From assembly GCA_023213395.1 (NCBI GenBank), contig CM041465.1, positions 9,300,001 to 9,364,000 on the forward strand: a stretch of DNA of 64,000 nucleotides. Reading direction: 5' to 3'. The stretch is from Cycas panzhihuaensis. Taxonomy: Eukaryota; Cycadophyta. Below are positions 22,513 to 32,933 of this stretch, one piece after another (the stretch's first letter is position 1; the number at the start of each line of letters is the position of its first letter). A model generated the notes under the pieces. That model was given only the letters and a program-made list of their open reading frames with translations, was not told the origin of the DNA and searched no databases. A program made the position numbers and the translations under genes.

Positions 22513-25040
22513 TGTTTCCGGCTTCCGGGAATGGATCTGGAATCAGAGCTTCGGGTAAGTGCGGTATGTCTCTAGCATTATCATCACTTTTGTGTCTTGA
22601 TTATGCCTTACATATTTGCATGCGTATGACTTTGTGGGCGGCACGGTCGTCGTCCACACCTATGTTTAGCCTATGACGACTATAGCGAGGGGCACACTCC
22701 GGTGAGTGTGGCACCACAGTGACCATATTACTTCCTTGATCGCCCTCCTCTCTCACGGATCCACCGGGTTTGCGCCACCTCCACCCGTGTGATGTCTCAT
22801 CGTCGCTTGGTTAGCTTGCCACCTCATTTGGGGGCCTATTTACGCTCCGTGGCCCGTTTCTTGGCTTGTTTGCTCCGGGTGGGTGTTTTAGTTGTCCTTT
22901 AGCCTTTTCTACCGCTTGCCCCACTGACCCGGTTGGCGGGCCCCATTTGGTCTCTGGTGCATCTGCCGTAATCTTGGCAGATCATGCCGTGATCTTGTGG
23001 CATCATGGAATTTTCGCAGATCACTGAATATTCAGCATCGCTAAAATTTCCGCGGTACGACTGTCTCTGTTTGTTTTTTAAAATCCGCCGTGGCAATTTC
23101 GCATTTATTGCGAAACTGCCACGTGGTTCGCCTTTTTCCCTTCGGTAGTACTATTCGCGTACTTTAGGGTTTTGCTTTAGTACTTAAGCATCTTTTGGGA
23201 CTTTTTTTGGATCTTTTTTTACTCACTTTTGGAAGTTACTCTCAAGAAAACTCTCTCCTGCTCTGCTTTCGCTTTGCTGCAACCGGACCTGCACTCTTCA
23301 TACAGCGCCCAGCTCTCCTTCGGCTCGGTTGAGACATTCTCTCGACCCCTCAAGCGCCTTGGAGAGGGCTCCTTTGAAGCGGTTTCAGTAGGTCTCTATC
23401 CAGCGATCCATGAGCCCCACGTTTGCGGTGTTCTCCATCATACTGTAGCAGGCCTCAAACCCGCTCGCTCCAGATCTGGGGCTATTTTCCACCCTCCTTC
23501 ATTGTCCTTTGGTGAGGCAAGCCCCTTGCCTCTTCCTCCTGTGTACTCTTTACTTTTGTTAAGTTCTTTGCAATATTCTTGCTCCAGCTCATTTGTTCAT
23601 GTTTGTTGCTTGAAGTTTGATCCTCTTTCCTTTGTGAGGACTTTGTTCCACTTTCTCTTGTCTCTTACTGCGTTTCTTGTCAAAGCGGCGTGAGGGGTTG
23701 CATAGGCTTTGGGAGAGGAGCCGGGTGGATTCCGTACCACCTTCCACGCTCCAAGTGGCTCCAAGCCCTCCAAAGCTTCCCTCTCGCCTCATGTTGCTCT
23801 TGGCCATCTAAACAAGGGTTTAGAGACTCAGGATTGCCAAACCAGGACATCACGAGTTGCGTGATTTGGGACCCTTGCTCGTGTTTGGGAATCATTCGTA
23901 GTTCTCAACTACCATTCGTGGCTTTGCCTTTGCTCCCGATACGGTTTGCTCCCGTAGCATCCGGTTCCCGTGGGTGTCTTTGGGTCTTTCTTGCCCCTTT
24001 TGCTACTATTTTCTAGCCTTGAGTCTTGACTTTCTCCTCGCTGCCCGTGGCTCTTGGGGAGAGGTTTGGGCACCATTTATGCGGTGAGGCCACTCCGAGG
24101 CTTACCTTGTTGTTTCCTTTCGTTTGGATCGTTCTTCTTTGGTATTTTCCTTATTGGACTAACATTGATGCATGTACATTTAGACTCTCGTTTATGTTGT
24201 TAGACATATATTGCTAGATCTTTGTGTTGCATATAGGTGTCTCCCTCGGCAGGAGGGAGACCGTTGTTGCTTACAGGTACTCGGGACGCGCGGAGAACGT
24301 TGCGGGTGCCCCTTCCACCGGGAAGCGTCCCTTGCATGTGGCATAGTTTATGCTATCTCATTTGCTAGTTAGCGTTTCTTTCCTGCCTTGATCGCATTTA
24401 CTTTTCCCGGGAAGGTAAGGAAGCCCTGTCGCTCGCCGCCACATTTCACATCCCAGATGCAGCTGAGTGGTTGGGTGCTCCTCGGAAGGCTACGCCATCT
24501 CTCACGCCTTGGCCCAGTGCACGCTTTGTCCCCCTTCGCACCCCTTTCTTTTTACCTTTTATTCCTTTCCTAGTAATTAGAACATCGAAAGATTAAAAGG
24601 GAAAATTGCCTGTTTGTATTAGTTTGCAATTTGTTTGCCTTGTTGCATGTACTTTTGTTATTCGTAGGAAAGGTTGTAGGAGTCTTCTCCCTTACCCTTC
24701 CTCCCTCTTCCTTAAGCCTTGGCTCTTGCTTCAGATACCCGGTTAGTTTGCATAGGATTGTTCTTGGCCTATCCTTGTTAGGTCCTTTCTCTCTCCTTCC
24801 GCCACCCAAGGGTGGAGGGGCCTATTCGAGTCAACCCGGGTTCGTCCCACGATCTCGCCCTTCGCTCAAGGTGGTGAAGGGTCACCCGATAGTAGCCATA
24901 CTCCATTGCGGATCCCGAACTCGGCCTCGGCGCAAGACGGGCGCTCTGGTAGTTGCTTGCCTTGTAGGTTCCACTTCCCACCGCTTTCGTCACCATCTCT
25001 CCCCCGCGCCTATCGGTCGGTTATCCGTAGAAAGGCGTCG
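22513..25040 (+). repeat. G3 3' LTR (about 2.53 kb)
   Basis: It starts TGTTTCCGGCTTCC and aligns to 14058-16587. The end is placed near 25040, where the match to GGTTATCC...GGCGTC stops and G2 gag resumes; the terminal CA seems lost, so the edge is uncertain by a few bases. The purine tract expected before 22513 is degenerate (GCGCGAGGCGA). Confidence 0.85.
23091..23121. promoter_or_regulatory. LTR hairpin, G3 3' LTR
   Basis: TGGCAATTTCGCA pairs with TTGCGAAACTGCCA around a TTTA loop with one mismatch. Compared with the G1 hairpin, several base pairs differ on both sides of the stem. Confidence 0.6.
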
Positions 25041-25043
25041 GTT

Positions 25044-25433
25044 GCACCTCCAGAAGGTAGCAATAAAACTGCCCGAGGAATGAAGTTTCCAAGTAAAGTT
25101 GGACAATAATCCATTAGGGGTTTTGGCAAGATGAAACAAGCCAATACCACCCAAATCAAAATCACTTGTACTCATTGCAAGCGAGCGGGTCACATCATAG
25201 AAGATTGTTGGTTTTTACACCCAGAGAAACGACCCAAGAACAAGGGGAAAGGTAAAGTTAAAACTGAAGGTAAAACTTTACTTAACTCTGTAAGTGATGA
25301 AAATGTTGGCAGCATTGAAGAAGCCGATGAGAAGCTGATGCTCATGGCTAATGTGGAGCCTGGAGACAACCATCAGCAAGTTGATCCAGAGATTAGAGAG
25401 GAGCTCTTCATGGTAAGAATCCAAGTGAAGTAA
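25044..25433 (+). pseudogene. G2 gag, part after the G3 insertion (zinc knuckle)
   Basis: The frame from 25044 (APPEGSNKTARG) has a TAA at 25107. It contains the knuckle CTHCKRAGHIIEDC (C-x2-C-x4-H-x4-C, near 25170) and a Lys-rich tail. It ends in a TAA at 25431. Gag binds element RNA through this knuckle. Confidence 0.8.
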
Positions 25434-25436
25434 AGC

Positions 25437-25913
25437 ATGGTTGATGCCATCTTTGATGGAGGAAGCCAAAAGAATTTAATCTCAGAAGCATTGGTAAAGA
25501 AACTGGGATTAAAGATGCATGCACATCCAAAACCATATCTTCTTGGATGGTTGCAAAAAGATTCAGAGTTGCAGGTTACTCACCAATGTAAGTTTAAATT
25601 TGTAATTTCTGAAAAGTTCATTGATGAAGTTGAATGTGAAGTAGTCCCTTTGGATGTTTGTCAAGTCGTGTTTGGCAGCCCATATCTCTATGATAGAGAT
25701 GGAGTTCACCACAGGAGGATGAGAAAGATTCGACTCATCAAGGATGGGAGATCATATCTGATCAATGCATCAAAGCCAAAGAAGAAGATTTCTCTCATAT
25801 CTTCCCAACAAGCAAAAAGATTAATCAATGCTTGTAGGAAGTTTGTGCTGCTAATGATAAAGCCAAAGGTGGAAGAAAATGAGCAAGCAGAGTCCTCAAT
25901 ACGAATCGGATAG
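25437..25913 (+). pseudogene. G2 aspartic protease
   Basis: The frame is the same as that of the gag tail across one stop. VDAIFDGGSQKNLISEALVK contains the catalytic Asp, with Gly in place of the usual Thr/Ser. The hydrophobic second half QVVFGSPYLYDRDGVHHR corresponds to the flap and ILG region. The frame stays open for 158 residues. Confidence 0.75.
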
Positions 25914-26039
25914 GAAGTAAGTGCAGATTGAAGGCCTAAAGAATAGGTACAGCGATGTATTCCAAGAGCCGAAAGGGCCCCCTAAAAGGGCAATTGAACA
26001 TGAAATCCGGTTCTTTGATTTACCTTTCTTAGAATCTTA

Positions 26040-26867
26040 GTCTCTCACCAAACTCGGTTTTGGAGAATGCGAGATTAAGAGGCAGATTCAAGAACTCTTG
26101 GAACAAGGAGTAATCAAACCGAGTTGCTCTCCATGTGGATCACCTATTGTTTTGGTGCCAAAGAAAGATGGAGGATGGAGAATGTGCATTGACTCTAGGA
26201 GCTTTGAACAAGATCACCATAAAGAACAGACATCCCTTACCGCGGATAGATGACTTGTTGGACCACCGCACAAGAAGATATTTCAAAGAAATGGATCTCA
26301 AATCGGTTACCATCGTGTTCGAATCCGAGAGGAGGATACTTGGAAAATGACCTTCAAATCAAGCAAGGATTGTTCGAATGGTTGGTGATGCTGTTTGGTC
26401 TGTGCAATGCACCTGCCACCTTCACGAGATTGATGAATGAGGTATTAAGACCCTTCATTGATGACTTTGTAATTGTTTATCTAGATGATATTCTGATTTT
26501 TAGCCAAACATGGGAGGAGCACCTCTAACATGTTGAGCAAGTGCTCAAAGTTCTCCAAGAGCAGCAATTGAAACTAAATCTAAAGAAGTGCGAGTTTGGA
26601 AAGCAATCTCTCGTCTTCTTAGGTTTTGTGGTTGGAGGAGGAGAATTGAAGATTGACCCAGCAAAGATCAAAGTCATTCTCAATTAGCTTACACCCAAGA
26701 CAACCACAGAGGTAAGAAGTTTCATTGGTGCATGTCAGTATTTAAGAAAATTTATTTTCAGATTCTCTCAGATTGCAAAGACCTCTTCATGCATTGACGG
26801 AGGACATGCAAAGTTTCATTGGGAGAATGAACAAGAAAAGCTTTCAAGCTTTTGAGCGAGAAAATCT
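26040..26867 (+). pseudogene. G2 reverse transcriptase, decayed
   Basis: The fingers (ELLEQGVIKPSCSPCGSPIV, VPKKDGGWRMCID) lie in one frame to about 26200. The palm continues in another frame with the catalytic YLDD box intact ([19 protein letters not shown], near 26475). Further stops or shifts occur near 26528, 26687 and 26790. It has the position and order of Gypsy RT. Confidence 0.85.
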
Positions 26868-27290
26868 ATGAGGCACCGGTTAGCTTTACCCTCGCTGCAG
26901 AAGCCATTTGAATTGGAGACTGATGCTTCAGGCTATGCCATGGGAGCAGTATTGAAACAAGAAGGAAAACCGATAGCATACCATTCAAACACATTCAATG
27001 GAGCTGTCATAAACTACCCAACTTACGATAAGGAGCTCTATGCATTGCACCAAGCAGTGAAGCATTGGAGACCCTATTTGTTGGGAAAAGAAGTGGTCAT
27101 CCACACCGACCACAAGCCTTTGCAATTTTTGCAGACTCGGTCAAGTTGCGGGGCTAGGCACATGAAGTGGATGTCCTATTTGCAGCAGTTTCACATCGTG
27201 GTAAAATACAAGAAAGGAACGACAAATAAGATTGCAGACTTCTTTGTCCGGACCTCCTCAACAAAGAAGGTAATTCCAGTTTGTTGGTAG
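26868..27290 (+). pseudogene. G2 RNase H
   Basis: This 140-residue open frame carries the retroviral-type RNase H motifs: ELETDASGYAMGAVL with the first Asp, YPTYDKELYAL with Glu, and VVIHTDHKPLQFL with the next Asp. It is followed by the tether RTSSTKK. It overlaps the integrase frame by ten bases. Confidence 0.85.
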
Positions 27291-28456
27291 CTATGCAATT
27301 TCAACCTTTCTGCCATGATGAATATCTTGATTTGTATTTGAAAGATGAGGCATTCAAGCCTATCTTTGAGCAGCTACATCAAGGAAAAGTAGTTGCAGAT
27401 TTCCAGCTAAAAGATGGACTTCTTTGCAAGCAAGACAAGCTTTGCATTCCAAAGCATGCAGACCGAATGAAATGGATAAGAGAAGCTTACACTTCTCGAG
27501 TTGCAGGACACTTTGGAGTGGAAAGACGTTGCTAAACTTGCAGCGATATATGTATTGGCCAAACATGCAGTAAGATGTGACTACAACAGTACGAGGGTGT
27601 ACATTATGTAGTACATCAAAGCCGACCAATAGGAAGTTTGGATTGTACATTCCACTTCCTGTTCCATCACGACCGTGGGAAAGTATCTCCATGGATTTCT
27701 TGGGAGGACTTCCACAAACCAAAAATGGTATGGATCATTTGTTTGTTGTTGTTGATCGGTTCAGTAAAATGGTGTTGTTGATTCCCTGTAAGAAAACACA
27801 TACAGGAGAAGACATAGCTAGATTATTTTTCCAGCATGTTTGGAAGTATTTTGGACTTCCCAACTCAATCATTCGATCGAGACATGAGATTTTGAGTCGG
27901 TTTTAGCAAACACTTTGGGAATGATGGATACGAAGCTAAAGATGAGTACACTTTTTCATCCTCAAGCAGACGGCCAGAAGTTGTCAACGTGATATTGGTA
28001 CATTTGTTACGAGGATACAATGCCAAGCATCCTAAGACTTGGGATGAAAGTCTCCCATACTTGCAATTTGCATTCAATAGAGCTATTCATAGCTCAACCC
28101 AGAAATCACCATTTGAGGTATGTTTGGGATTTCTACCTACAAGTCCTTTCGATTTAGAATTTTCTGCTCAACTTTCTGCAGGAAATGGAAAGGAGGAAAA
28201 AGGAGATGAAAAGGCACAAAGATTCTTGGAAAGAATCAGGAAAATCCATCAACAGGTTGAAGAGCAGCTTCAAAAGTCTCAACAGAGATATAAGCAGCGG
28301 CATGATGCACACAGAACCAGCCATTCCTTTAAGGAAGGAGATAGAGTTTGGTTGTATCTCAGTAAGAAAATATTGCAAGGTGAAGGCAAAAAGTTAAAGC
28401 CTTTACGATATGGTCCTTTTACAATTTTGAAGAAAATTGGGGAAAATGCTTTCTAG
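27281..28456 (+). pseudogene. G2 integrase, decayed
   Basis: The zinc-binding start (27281-27535) ends at VAGHFGVERRC with a stop. The core resumes at 27577 (RGCTLCSTSKPTNRK, then ISMDFLGGLPQTKNG with the first Asp). The second Asp is lost (IIRSRHEIL instead of IISDRDxxF). PQADGQ near 27965 is followed by a frame change. From 27989 the frame continues through TWDESLPYLQFAFN to the C-terminal GDRVWLYLSKKI segment. Confidence 0.82.
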
Positions 28457-28474
28457 CTTGAACTTCCAGAATTC

Positions 28475-28797
28475 ATGAAGATGTATTCCATAGTGAATGT
28501 CGAGAATCTGAAGATGTTCGAGCCATCCATGTTGGATGAAGATGAAGACGGAGTTCCACTCTTACCAAACCCAGAAGAGTTGCAGATAGAGAAAGAGGAA
28601 CCAATGCAAAATGATTGCATTCTTCAAAGGAAGCAGGCCGAGACTCGAAGAGGCATAATTGAGTCCTTGTAATTGCGAGAGAAAGGACAAGTACCTAGCA
28701 AAGTAAAATGGTACAATAAGGAGACAGGGAAAATCAAATTCCCTCATCTACAACTATAAAGTTCATGAGGACATGAACTCTTAAAAAATGGGAGTTA
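28475..28797 (+). pseudogene. G2 integrase tail and polypurine tract
   Basis: The frame 28475-28672 (MFEPSMLDEDEDGVPLLPNP ... QAETRRGIIESL) with an in-frame continuation past a TAA ends near 28755 with WYNKETGKIKFPHL. In Gypsy chromoviruses this position holds a chromodomain. The spacing and RKQAETRRG segment are suggestive, but the aromatic cage cannot be confirmed. The purine tract AAAAAATGGGAGTTA (28783-28797) directly precedes the 3' LTR. Confidence 0.5.
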
Positions 28798-29916
28798 TGA
28801 TCCGTTTCGGATCTTTAAAATGCTCTAAATACTTTATTTTTCATGTAAATGGTCTTTATGTAGTAGGAAATTGCCTTAAAAAGGCTTAATAGTCTTCATT
28901 TAGTAGAAATATGCCTTTAAAGGCTTAAAAATGTAAAAACATTGTATTTCTACAAGTACAAAAAGGTGCTATAACTGCTACCAAGGTGCTATTAAGGTGC
29001 TATAATTGCTACCAAGACGCTACCAAGGTGTTACGCAAGTGCTACGAGCTGCTACAGAGTTGCTACAGAGTCACACGGAGTGCTACACTGCCATCGAGGC
29101 TATAGAAAGCATCGAGTGCTACTACGCATCTGCAGAAGTCAAAAAACGGAAAATAATAAAAACGGGAATGGATTTTGCAGCTCTAACGGTAACCGTTTGG
29201 CATGAAATTTGAGAAGAAGGTGCACACACGTGTCCTCTACTCACTCAAAGAGGAAAAACTCCAAAATAAATAGATTTTCCCAAGATTTTCTAAACCGTTA
29301 GAAAACGGAGAAAACAGAAAAACGAGAATAACTCTCTCAAATGGAAACGCTTTTAAGCGAAATTTGAGAGAGGAATCCGAGGGATCAAGGCAGTGATTCT
29401 TGACATGAAAGAGAGGACACCGCAGCCTAAGACGCAGCATGGAGCAAGATTCAAGGAAAGCATCAAGAAAGTAACTTTCCGGAAGGAGAACGGCTCCAAG
29501 TGTGGAAAACTGCGTTGGAGAGAACAATGAATTCGCAATGATAAAACCGATGGGAACGTGAAGGAGCCCAGAAAATTGTAGCCGCAGTCCAGAGGAGAAG
29601 ATAGTAAAGCGCAGCAGTCCCAGAAGAGACGCTAGCCAGTCTTCCTCACCCAAAACGGGGTTTTTGGTACAGAAAACCAAAAGCCCACAGACTTCGAGAC
29701 GGAGGTTCCAACAAATGAGCAGCAGTTCAAGAAGCGCCCAGCTCTCATCCTCTCTCTCCCAAAACGTCAGAGTAGCCCATTGTATGCTCAGAGCACAAAC
29801 AAAGGGTTTTGTAAGAAAATTTGTAAATCTCAAATTCTATGTAATAATATGTATATTGTTCTGGATTTTGTTTCAATTGGTTAAAGTTTTCACTTTCCCA
29901 TTCAAGATTCAGATCA
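28798..29916 (+). repeat. G2 3' LTR (1119 bp)
   Basis: It starts TGATCCGTTTCGG and ends CAGATCA, followed by the CCTCC duplication. It pairs with 11979-13114. Confidence 0.93.
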
Positions 29917-30233
29917 CCTCCAGCACCACTATCCTGATGCGACTCTCCGCATCATCGCCTGCTCCTCCTTGAGCCTAGACCTGGCATCGTAGTGCATCTC
30001 TCTCTGTCTGGGTTATATCCAGATCTCCCTCTAGTCGTCCCACTCTCACCTTGTACTCTTGGGACTCTGCCACCCACACGTCTCTAACCCTGACTAAAGA
30101 GGTGAATGTCGCCGTGTGGTCCCCTACTGATGTAGCTCCTCTCTTGCTTAGATGGGAGGCTGTCCCCTCATGTAGACCTGGGGAAACATCTCCCAGTCTA
30201 CTACCTTAATCAACCTCCCAATGTCCACCACTC

Positions 30234-30354
30234 CTATAAATCCAACACGCCACATGTCAGTATATACATCTATAAGTACACCAAATAAATCAAATAAAAC
30301 ACAACAACTAGATATCTGGTGATTGAAAGATGAAGATAAAATGTAATGTCTCAC
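30234..30354 (-). other. Candidate intron in the antisense gene
   Basis: On the minus strand the segment begins GTGAGAC after CCAGCAA and ends TTTATAG before GAGTGG. It is U-rich throughout and 121 nt long, like a plant intron. The coding character before and after fits an exon on each side. Inferred from sequence only. Confidence 0.4.
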
Positions 30355-30539
30355 TTGCTGGAACTATCGGCTCCCCGACTCAGACGATGACCTCCTCCTC
30401 GGGTCCTCCACCCATTACTGGTATCTCCTCCTCTTTTGGTACCACCTCTCTGACTGCTTGGTATGCTGGGGTACCTCCACCCTTCACTGCTGGTGCTGAT
30501 GCTACCTAGGCTCTCCCCACTATCCTCAGCTCTGAATTA

Positions 30540-30675
30540 GCATCCAAGAAGCTCCACCTCTCCCTGCAGTCCCTGACGGACCTGCCTCTACTCCTGCAGC
30601 TCCTGATGGCCCTGCCTCCACTCCTATAGTCCCTGATGGACCTGCCTCTCCACCTGCTACTCCTGATGGGCTGGC
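30540..30675 (-). repeat. Tandem AGPSG-coding repeat in the antisense gene
   Basis: About four imperfect 30-33 bp units of the form CTCCTGATGGCCCTGCCTCC (plus strand) encode GVEAGPSGAA-like peptides on the minus strand. This is low-complexity, probably disordered, protein sequence. Confidence 0.65.
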
Positions 30676-31584
30676 CCCATCACCTTCATCACCTCCATCA
30701 TTGTCATCTCCCTTACTAGGGGCACCTCCTACTCCTCCTTCCTCATCATCACTATCTGACCTCATCCTTCTATATGGGTTTGATGTGTAATCGATCATGG
30801 TGAGGAGGTCTAGTGATGTAGCCTCCATTGAGCGCCTGACGTGTGCCTGGTCCTCGGTTCCCCTGAAGTAAGTCTTCCATTTGTGGACCATAGGAGCCCA
30901 TGCTAAGATCGGGTGGGGCCCTCCTGGTGGTGCCACTGCTCTAAAGTGATTGAAGAACCAGCACTGCAATAATGTGCTGTATGATAGTCCTCCTCTCCCT
31001 ACTACCCCAATGGCATCTAACTAGGTGACTAGGTTCACCACTATCAGCGTGACCCAATCTAACCTCTCCTCGGCCTCACATATCCTCATTGCGTCCATCC
31101 ATCCACCAGGGATGTCCCTATAATTCTGCTTCTGGGATATCTGGAACAGAATGCACAAAGTAATCAATTTCCTCACATAAGGAATCTTAGATATAATCAT
31201 GCTCTAGACCGGTATACCTCTCCTCTCCCACTAGTCCTGACCTGTGAAATAGGTTACCACCTCTCTATGTGTAGCATCATTACTAGGCAGTGTGCCTAGT
31301 GACGCTGGTGCTCCAGTTGCTGGTACTCCCAAGATCCTCCTAATGTCTCCTGGTATGAATGTGACATCTCCCACTTGGGGGAGATGGAACACATACCTAT
31401 GTCGATCCCAGTGTGAGACTATATCCACTAGGAGGCAATGGTTTGACACATACTATGGTGTCTGAATGGCCTTCAATATGCCACACCTCCCTAGTACTTG
31501 CCGATCTCCGTGAGCCATCATCTCAATGAAATTGAGCATGGTAACTCCTATGTTTTCATGGTTGCCCACTATAATAACTGCCTG

Positions 31585-31947
31585 CGAAACACCTGAAACA
31601 CAGTCAAAACCAGTCTAAACTAACTTGCCGGCCTTTAGGTTTACCTCTCACTCCTCCATGATTGAGATCTGACTCTCCTTTGGGCGATCTTTTGTGTTTT
31701 TCAGCCAATCTGCCTTCACACCGCGCTAAACTCCGCAGTACCACTGAGATGTGGATAAAATCTCAGTAGGCCCCATGCTAAACTCTGCGGTACCGCAGAG
31801 TTTAGCACGGTGCGAAGGCAGATTGGCTAAAAAACATAAAAGATGGCCCGAAGGAGAGTTAGATCTCAATCCTGGGGGAGTAAGAGGTAGACCTGAAGGC
31901 CGACAAGTTGGTTTAGATGGGTTTTCATTATATTTTGGGTGTTTCCC
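31585..31947. repeat. Inverted repeat with about 140-bp arms upstream of the antisense gene
   Basis: The arms 31585-31742 and 31789-31947 are reverse complements with scattered mismatches. Examples are CAGCCAATCTGCCTTC against GAAGGCAGATTGGCTA, and GATTGAGATCTGACTCTCC against GGAGAGTTAGATCTCAATC. The centre holds a second hairpin ACTGAGAT...ATCTCAGT (31743-31767). A 30-bp perfect palindrome with core CTCTGCGGTACCGCAGAG spans 31777-31806. The whole lies about 45 bp upstream of the antisense ATG. Confidence 0.8.
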
Positions 31948-32933
31948 AAAAAATGGGGATTTTTTAGCCCAAAAAATAAAATATATTTGTCCAGGTGGGC
32001 CAAACTCAGGCCCACTAGGACTAGGGCTACATAATGCCCTAGTCCCGCCTCTCGCTAGGTCCAATTCAGACTCTAGGAGATCACTATTTACCCTTAAGAG
32101 GCTAAAAACTACATAAAAAATTATTAAAGAGTAATCAAATTCCAATGACGAAATGGGTTTAAGTACGAGTGATCCACTCACTGGATCTGGTCTCACTACT
32201 GCCATGTCGTCTTCCTAGTCCCACCAGCTATCTCTGTGTCCTGATCCAACGGTCGGATCTCTCCCTGTGTGCCTCCGAAGTTGGGCAGTGCTCCGCTACG
32301 TAGGGGGAAGGGCTCTAATTCGTTCGTGAGCTCATGAAAATGAATTGCATTTTCGTTGAGTTTCCTTTATATAAGTGGGGGCCTCGACGGGCACTTCTCC
32401 CGTTTCTCTCGTCATGATAATCCTTGGGACCGTCTCTTTTCTATGATCACCTTTGCCTTCTGGATCTGTCTCCAGTTTTACCCCCATGGCTTTCTTTTTC
32501 CCTGAACCTATCAGGTGCATTTGTGGCACCCTTTCCTTGGCCTTGTGAGGCCCCTTCTTCCTCATTTTACGTGTCACCTCTATATATACTTGAGTCTATA
32601 CTCATTTGACTCATTTCACCATCTTGGATCCATTTTCGCTGTCCATTCGCGCCTATGGGACCTCCAAAGGAAGTGCCCCCCTTGTTTGGGATTGCATCTC
32701 GCTTCCTTAAGCGACCTTTGGCACCCTAGAGGGGCCTATTTGCCGTTGATTCTTCCTTGTCCGTCCGACAGCTCTCCTCGCTTTCGGGTAGCCTCGTCCT
32801 TGGGTCTTCTTACCTTTTGCAGCCTTTATTGATAGCCATTTAGGTCTCTCACGGTGGTTTCCTACTGTTGAGTCCTCTCCACTCACTATCCTCATCAACA
32901 TTCTTCTTTGTACTGAGACCCCATTCTTTTGCC
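31948..32933 (+). other. Region before the second RNase H of G1, no coding gene seen
   Basis: The longer frames here (minus 31726-32205, plus 32515-32832) show no family resemblance and overlap the inverted repeat or low-complexity sequence. Two TATA-like motifs are on the plus strand: TATATAAG at 32368-32375 and TATATATA at 32581-32588. They could serve the downstream RNase H frame; this is an inference. Confidence 0.45.

Larger units (their letters stand above)
14058..25040 (+). mobile_element. G3: internally deleted Tat-lineage Gypsy element inserted in G2 gag
   Basis: The LTRs are 14058-16587 and 22513-about 25040, both starting TGTTTCC. The left flank GTTTG and right flank GTTG (25041-25044) are an imperfect target duplication. 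G3 is related to G1 along its whole length but is GC- and CpG-rich. Its internal region carries gag, protease, the first part of RT and the last part of integrase, then a broken second RNase H. About 2.35 kb of RT, RNase H and integrase (G1 coordinates about 8435-10790) is missing. The two LTRs differ by few substitutions but many small indels. Confidence 0.88.
11979..29916 (+). mobile_element. G2: 7-kb Ty3/Gypsy retrotransposon inserted in G1
   Basis: The LTRs are 11979-13114 and 28798-29916. Both start TGATCC and end GATCA. Perfect 5-bp target duplications CCTCC flank it (11974-11978 and 29917-29921). It has a tRNA-iMet primer site and a purine tract. The coding order gag, protease, RT, RNase H, integrase is that of Gypsy. 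It is split by G3 in its gag gene. Its own length is about 6.95 kb. LTR divergence is roughly 5% by eye. Stops and frameshifts show that it is inactive. Confidence 0.93.
29922..31539 (-). pseudogene. G1 antisense gene, 5' part: plant mobile domain protein, decayed
   Basis: Read on the minus strand from an ATG at 31539 (MLNFIEMMAHGDR), one frame runs down to about 30526 with only stop codons breaking it. ILKAIQTP, VDIVSHWDRHRYVFHLPQVG and DVTFIPGDIRRILGVPATG match the start of the plant mobile domain (PMD). Further on are WVTLIVVNLVTQLD-like and HPILAWAPMVHKWKTYFRG segments. An acidic linker and repeated AGPSG units (30540-30675) follow. After a candidate intron (30234-30354) a polar stretch with VGRLEGDLDITQTERDALR suggests a coiled coil that continues at 11717-11978. 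Antisense extra genes between pol and 3' LTR are known in Tat elements such as Grande. G3 lacks this gene. Confidence 0.65.

Noticed and set aside
28475-28755. Definite chromodomain at the end of G2 integrase
   Set aside because: Position and a short basic segment are suggestive, but the aromatic cage residues and the usual LVKWKG core are not visible, so it is mentioned only as a possibility.
31726-32205. 159-aa minus-strand frame upstream of the antisense gene
   Set aside because: It overlaps the inverted repeat, has no family resemblance and is mirrored by a plus-strand frame of similar length.
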